Source: Holophagales bacterium (GTDB lineage: Bacteria; Acidobacteriota; Thermoanaerobaculia; Multivoradales; Multivoraceae). Taken from it: DNA of 64,000 nt. Position numbers and translations under genes: made by a program. The number at the start of each line of letters is the position of its first letter. The stretch's first letter is position 1. The notes under the pieces are model-generated. The model made no database searches, was not told the origin of the DNA, and saw nothing but the letters and a program-made list of their open reading frames with translations. Of the stretch, positions 60,532 through 64,000 are shown piece after piece. Location of the stretch: contig VXSP01000009.1 in NCBI GenBank assembly GCA_009837885.1, positions 23,045 through 87,044 of the forward strand. The letters are read 5' to 3'.

Positions 60532-61232
60532 GGCGTCCGCCGCGGGCCGCCGTGGCCGTCGAGGAGGATCTCCCGCACGGAGGCGTGGCGCAGGTCCGGC
60601 ACGACCCAGCGGGCACCCGCTTCTTCCAGCCGGTGGTCAGGCGTGAAGCCGGTGGCCACGGCCAGTACTGGGACGCCATGGGCGTCGCCGCAGGCGATGT
60701 CGCGGACCGTGTCGCCGATGATGACGATGTCGTTCGGCTCCGGTGGAGCGCCGAGCTGCCGGGCGGCCCGTTCGACGGCGACAGGCACCAGCTCATTGCG
60801 CCGGACGCCGTCCTCGCCGAACGCGCCGAAGTCGAAGAAGCGGTTCAGGCCGAAGGGTTCGAGCTTGGCCCGGGCGCCGATCTCCCAGTTGCCGGTGAGC
60901 AGGGCCACGCAGGTGTCCTCGGCGGCGGCCAGTTCCTCGAGCAGTTCGACGACGCCGGGCAAGAGCCTCATCTGCGCCGGGTCGAGCCGCTCGAGCAGGT
61001 GGCTGTAGTGGGAACGCACCTCGCCCAGGCGGCCTTCGACCTCGTCGCGCGGCAGGCCGGCCTCAGTCATCAGGTCGATCACCGCCTCCGTGTCCGTCCT
61101 GCCACCGAAGTCGTAGGCGCGGACGTTGCCCGTCCGGCCGAACGTGCGCTTGAGCGCGCCCATGAAGATGGGCCCGATCTGAGGGCCGCACCGAACCAGG
61201 GTGCCGTCGATGTCGAAGAGCAGGAGCCGCAT
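60528..61232 (-). CDS. HAD-superfamily phosphatase
   Basis: 234 aa haloacid dehalogenase-like hydrolase: motif I LLLFDIDGTLV (nucleophile Asp), motif II LLTGNW, motif III Lys in ARAKLEPFG, and motif IV IIGDTVRDIACG. The helical cap between ~15 and 95 resembles phosphoglycolate phosphatase-type members. Substrate unknown. Upstream partner of ygfZ in one operon; divergent from the MoaD-MoaE gene. Confidence 0.88.
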   Translation of the reverse strand: MRLLLFDIDGTLVRCGPQIGPIFMGALKRTFGRTGNVRAYDFGGRTDTEAVIDLMTEAGLPRDEVEGRLGEVRSHYSHLLERLDPAQMRLLPGVVELLEELAAAEDTCVALLTGNWEIGARAKLEPFGLNRFFDFGAFGEDGVRRNELVPVAVERAARQLGAPPEPNDIVIIGDTVRDIACGDAHGVPVLAVATGFTPDHRLEEAGARWVVPDLRHASVREILLDGHGGPRRTP

Positions 61233-61292
61233 CGGGTAACCGGTGTTCCAGAGTAAGCGCGGAGACTATCCGCCCTGTTAGCCTTTCCCATC

Positions 61293-61982
61293 TTGATCGT
61301 ACGGGTGCTGAGCTTCGCCACCGCGCTGGACGCTGTAGGCAGCGCCGAGACGGAACATGACCTCCCGGACGGCAGCACGGTCGCTGACCTCGTCGAGCGC
61401 CTGACGGCGGCGTATCCGGATCTGGAAGCCCTCTGGCCGCGTCTGGCGGTAGCCATCGACGGGGAAGTCGCCGGGGACCGGACGGCACCCCTTCACGATG
61501 GCGCCGAAGTGGCACTTCTCCCGCCGGTATCCGGCGGCTCCTGCGGCGCCGGAGCCCGCCGGCTGCGCGACGGCGCCGTCGACGCGGACACGGTGTCGGC
61601 GGTACGCGCCGGCGTAGAGGACGCGGGCAAGGGAGCGGTGGTCGTATTCGTCGGCAACGTCCGCAACTCCTTCGGCGGACGGCCGGTCGAGCGGATCACC
61701 TACTCCGCGTACCCGGCGATGGCGGAGAGGCGCCTCGAACGGATCGTTAGCGAGCTTGGAGCCGCTGAACCCGGAACCCGCGTTGAGATCGTCCACGGCC
61801 TGGGTACCCTCGAAGTAGGCGATGCGAGCGTAGTCATCGCGACTGCTTCCGCCCACCGGCGTCAGGCTTACGAGACGAACCGGCTCGCCCTGGAGCGTCT
61901 CAAGGCAGAAGTCCCCATCTGGAAAAGGGAGCACTACGCGGACGGCAGGTCCGCATGGCGGGAAGAGGAACCGCTGGAGTGA
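61293..61982 (+). CDS. MoaD-MoaE fusion, molybdopterin synthase
   Basis: 229 aa. Residues 1-82 are MoaD-like, ending LLPPVSGG with Gly81-Gly82. Residues ~90-229 are MoaE-like with VVVFVGNVRNSFGG, YSAYPAMAERRLERI, HGLGTLEVGDASVVI, TASAHRRQAY, and PIWKREHYADG. The enzyme inserts two sulfurs into precursor Z (cPMP) for molybdopterin. The thiocarboxylate-bearing Gly-Gly is internal, so the fusion should need cleavage after Gly82, as reported for the mycobacterial fused protein MoaX. The start is TTG. Confidence 0.92.
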   Translation: MIVRVLSFATALDAVGSAETEHDLPDGSTVADLVERLTAAYPDLEALWPRLAVAIDGEVAGDRTAPLHDGAEVALLPPVSGGSCGAGARRLRDGAVDADTVSAVRAGVEDAGKGAVVVFVGNVRNSFGGRPVERITYSAYPAMAERRLERIVSELGAAEPGTRVEIVHGLGTLEVGDASVVIATASAHRRQAYETNRLALERLKAEVPIWKREHYADGRSAWREEEPLE

Positions 61983-62042
61983 GAGGCCTGTCCGGCGTAC
62001 GCCGAAGCGCGGCCCCCTAGCGGCGGTCGCTGATCCCTTTCC

Positions 62043-62081
62043 TTGAAGACTGTCAGAAACATGGCTAGAGTTCCGACAGTC
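62043..62081 (+). promoter_or_regulatory. Promoter and operator of the AbiEi-type antitoxin gene
   Basis: TTGAAG (62043-62048) and TAGAGT (62066-62071) are exactly 17 bases apart. An inverted repeat flanks the -10: GACTGTC (62048-62054) and GACAGTC (62075-62081), extendable to ACTGTCAGAAAC / GTTCCGACAGT. AbiEi antitoxins repress their own operon by binding inverted repeats over the promoter, and this layout fits that. Confidence 0.6.
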
Positions 62082-62094
62082 GAGAGGTGTCGCC

Positions 62095-62688
62095 ATGGAA
62101 CATTTGAGCGAAACGGTACTGCGGTACGCGGAAAGCCAGCCGGAAGGCACCCCGGTGCTGGCGAAGGGGCTACTGCATCTTGGCAGTCGGGCGGCGATTG
62201 ACCAGGCCCTGTCGCGTCTTGTGCGGCGCGACGCGCTGCTGCGGGTGGGACGGGGTGTGTATGTTCTACCGGTCGAGAGCCGTTTTGGCAGCCGCGCGCC
62301 GTCGGTCGAGAAGACAGTCACGGCACTCGCGGCCGCGCGTGGGGAGCGGATCGCGAACAGCGGCGCGATGGCGGCGAACGTGCTCGGCCTCACCGGGCAG
62401 GTGCCCGCCAGGCGCGTCTTTCTGACGTCGGGACCGAGCCGTAGTTTGACGCTCGGCCGCGAGCGGGTCGAATTGCGCCATGCGCCGCCGTGGCAACTGG
62501 CGCTGGCCGGCCGGCGTGCCGGCGAGGCGATCAGGGCGCTCGTCTGGCTCGGGCGTGACCGGGCCGGTGAAGTGACGGAGCTGGTGCGGGAACGGTTGAG
62601 CGAGGAGGAGCGCCGGGAACTCGGCAGCGTCAGCGCGCAGATGCCCGGATGGCTGGCCGTGCTCGTGAACGAAGTGGCCCATGGCTGA
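62095..62688 (+). CDS. AbiEi-type (DUF6088-like) antitoxin / transcriptional regulator
   Basis: 197 aa. The N-terminal winged helix-turn-helix (LAKGLLHLGSRAAIDQALSR, LLRVGRGVYVLP) is followed by the AbiEi-like domain with TALAAARGERIANSGAMAAN, GLTGQVPARRVFLTSGPSR and LRHAPPWQLALAGRRAGEAI. It is normally the first gene of a type IV toxin-antitoxin pair; the second encodes a nucleotidyltransferase AbiEii toxin. Here only a short toxin remnant follows. An inverted repeat over the promoter suggests it still regulates itself. Confidence 0.82.
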   Translation: MEHLSETVLRYAESQPEGTPVLAKGLLHLGSRAAIDQALSRLVRRDALLRVGRGVYVLPVESRFGSRAPSVEKTVTALAAARGERIANSGAMAANVLGLTGQVPARRVFLTSGPSRSLTLGRERVELRHAPPWQLALAGRRAGEAIRALVWLGRDRAGEVTELVRERLSEEERRELGSVSAQMPGWLAVLVNEVAHG

Positions 62689-62788
62689 TCGGCTCGTTCC
62701 CGCTGGAGGCGCGCTGTCGGCCTTGGCCGACGACTACGCGCGGATGGTGGAGGGCGGACGGGCGCTAGCTCCGCCGCGCGGCGGCTAG
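62681..62788 (+). pseudogene. Remnant of an AbiEii-like nucleotidyltransferase toxin
   Basis: A 35-codon frame starts at an ATG overlapping the antitoxin end, where a toxin gene would begin. After MADRLVP it reads ALSALADDYARMVEGG, which resembles the C-terminal 'L..DY..M...G' segment of AbiEii toxins rather than their N-terminus. The catalytic nucleotidyltransferase core is absent. I infer a large deletion joining toxin start and end. Its stop overlaps the convergent Fe-S carrier gene. Confidence 0.5.
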
Positions 62789-63174
62789 ACGGCGAACGAC
62801 GACCCGCAGCCGCAGGTGCCGACGGCCTTCGGGTTCGAGAACTTGAAGCCGGTGCCGGCGACGCCGAGCTGGTAGTCGATCGTCGTGCCCTTGAGGTAGC
62901 GGGCGCTGATCGGGTCGACGTAGACGCGCAGCCCCTCGTAGTCGAAGACTTCGTCCGTCTCGCGGCGGTCCTTCTCGAAGTCGAGCGCGTACTCGAAACC
63001 GCTGCAGCCGCCGCCGCGGACCGCGACCCTCAGCCCATGGTCTGCGGACAGGCCTTCGTCCTCGCGGGTGAGCTTGATCATCCGCACCGCCTTGGCGGTC
63101 ACGTGCAGGGTCTCCGGCGCCTGCGCGGGTGCGGGCGTCGGTGCCGGCGGGGTCGGAAAGTCGATCTCAGGCAT
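62785..63174 (-). CDS. A-type iron-sulfur cluster carrier (IscA/ErpA/HesB family)
   Basis: 129 aa. The three cluster-binding Cys are visible: GGGCSGFEYALDF and GTCGCGSSF near the C-terminus, with VDPISARYLKGTTIDY between. A Pro/Ala-rich N-terminal extension of ~20 residues (PTPPAPTPAPAQAPE) is unusual. It delivers Fe-S clusters to apo-enzymes; with ygfZ and molybdoenzyme genes near, cofactor maturation is a local theme. Confidence 0.92.
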   Translation of the reverse strand: MPEIDFPTPPAPTPAPAQAPETLHVTAKAVRMIKLTREDEGLSADHGLRVAVRGGGCSGFEYALDFEKDRRETDEVFDYEGLRVYVDPISARYLKGTTIDYQLGVAGTGFKFSNPKAVGTCGCGSSFAV

Positions 63175-63300
63175 CGGTTCAGGGGGGCGCGTGATGGGCG
63201 GCCTCGTTGCCCGAGAGTATCATCGAGGCGTGCTGACCGGGACGTTGGAGGGTTCGATGCGGCCCGCCGCGGTTGGCCGCGACGCGACGGGAGAAGGCCC

Positions 63301-63903
63301 GTGATCCGGGAGCAGGGCCGGGGCGACGGCGGCTGCATCGAGGTCATCAGCGGCGGCATGTTCTCCGGCAAGAGCGAGGAGTTGCTGCGCCGGCTCCGGC
63401 GCGCGCTGATCGCGCGCCAGCGCGTCCAGGTGTTCCGCATCGCCACCGACACGCGCGGCGGCGAGGGGGATGTGCTACGTACGCGGGACAACCGCAGCCT
63501 GTCGGCGGAGACGGTGGCCTCCAGTGCCGAGATGCGCGAGAAGCTGATGCTTGGCGTGGAAGTCGTCGGCATCGACGAGGCCCAGTTCTTCGACAGGGGC
63601 CTGGTCGACCTGGTGACGGAACTCGCCGACCTGGGCGTACGGGTGATCGTGGCCGGGCTGGACCTGGATTTCCGGCGCCGCCCGTTCGGGCCGATCCCGG
63701 AACTCATGGCGATCGCGGAGTACGTCGACAAGATGCACGCGGTCTGTGTGCGCTGCGGCGCCGCGGCCCAGTACTCGCTGCGGATCGCTGGCGGTGACCA
63801 GCAGGTGCTGGTCGGGGACGTGGAGACCTACGAGGCGCGGTGCCGGCGTTGTTTCAACTCGTCGGAGGGGGCCTTGGAGGCGGATCGGGCGCACGCCAGT
63901 TAG
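63301..63903 (+). CDS. tdk: Thymidine kinase
   Basis: 200 aa type II thymidine kinase of the salvage pathway. P-loop SGGMFSGKSEELLRRL, Walker B-like VGIDEAQFFDRGLVD, the lasso region FRRRPFGPIPELMAIAEYV, and zinc Cys pairs CVRCG and CRRCF are present. The GTG with GGGAGAAG seven bases upstream is chosen over the longer open frame, because the family begins just before the P-loop. Confidence 0.93.
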   Translation: MIREQGRGDGGCIEVISGGMFSGKSEELLRRLRRALIARQRVQVFRIATDTRGGEGDVLRTRDNRSLSAETVASSAEMREKLMLGVEVVGIDEAQFFDRGLVDLVTELADLGVRVIVAGLDLDFRRRPFGPIPELMAIAEYVDKMHAVCVRCGAAAQYSLRIAGGDQQVLVGDVETYEARCRRCFNSSEGALEADRAHAS

Positions 63904-63910
63904 CGCGCCA

Positions 63911-63967
63911 GAATGGTCGCCGCTTCGCGGCGGGCTGTTCTCAGAAGCCGGCGGGGACGCCGGCGCA
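63911..63967 (-). repeat. Dispersed GC hairpin repeat (inverted copy)
   Basis: The reverse complement reads GCGCCGGCGTCCCCGCCGGC then CCGCCGCGAAGCGGCGA, the same order of core and second hairpin as at 55711-55765. It follows tdk by about eight bases. The remaining bases to the window end show no gene. Confidence 0.7.
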
Positions 63968-64000
63968 TGTATGGTCCGCCCCGCTTGTGCAAGGGCTCTT

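Overview
This is about 64 kb of very GC-rich (roughly two-thirds G+C by eye), gene-dense bacterial chromosome. The gene content points to a Gram-negative member of the Acidobacteriota or a close relative. LptD (outer membrane) and a MurE with the DNPR motif of meso-diaminopimelate ligases indicate a diderm. A secreted protein ends in the VWFA domain type characteristic of Acidobacteria, and a decayed fragment carries a C-terminal module ('VKVLDGC...NGHHWV') that I associate with secreted proteins of the same phylum. The taxonomic call is inference; no rRNA is present. GTG and TTG starts, and stop/start overlaps of the ATGA, GTGA and TTGA type, are very common, so most genes sit in tightly coupled operons.

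Layout. 1-1.7 kb: end of an MFS transporter and a sterol-reductase-like membrane enzyme (ERG4/ERG24 family). 1.7-1.8 kb: initiator tRNA-fMet on the minus strand. 1.9-7.8 kb: ftsB-like gene, mfd, and two parvulin-type periplasmic folding proteins. 7.8-24.3 kb: a nearly complete dcw (division and cell wall) cluster, mraZ-rsmH-ftsL-ftsI-murE-murF-mraY-murD-ftsW-murG-murC-ftsQ-ftsA-ftsZ, without murB or ddl. 24.3-27.0 kb: an accessory stretch with unrecognised genes and broken gene fragments. 27.0-28.9 kb: argS (minus). 29.0-35.4 kb: a surface-glycan cluster (PIG-L deacetylase/GT2 fusion, three more glycosyltransferases, a PEGA-domain protein), then ogt. 36.0-40.2 kb (minus): lptD with two nucleotide-sugar reductases. 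40.3-41.8 kb: ruvX and mltG. 41.8-42.4 kb: a dispersed repeat and a toxin-antitoxin remnant. 42.5-49.4 kb: DUF420 protein, GWxTD/VWFA protein, two unknowns, xseA, xseB, rhomboid. 49.4-55.7 kb: argC-argJ-argB-argD-argH-argR. 55.8-59.5 kb: a molybdopterin oxidoreductase, then cysteine synthase, JAMM protease, and a fused ThiS-MoeB-rhodanese. 59.6-64 kb: ygfZ, a HAD hydrolase, a MoaD-MoaE fusion, an orphan AbiEi-type antitoxin, an A-type Fe-S carrier, tdk, and another dispersed repeat.

The most interesting theme is sulfur-carrier biology. A compact operon appears to make cysteine from a protein thiocarboxylate. Its ubiquitin-like carrier is fused to its activating enzyme with the Gly-Gly buried inside the chain. 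Two kb downstream, a molybdopterin synthase is fused the same way. In both, peptide cleavage after Gly-Gly would be needed to free the carrier tail, and a JAMM metalloprotease lies between them. Other themes are two toxin-antitoxin loci in which the antitoxin is intact but the toxin has been gutted, a family of GC-rich hairpin repeats (one copy forms part of a lipoprotein coding sequence), and operator-like repeats in front of mraZ, argC and the AbiEi-type antitoxin.
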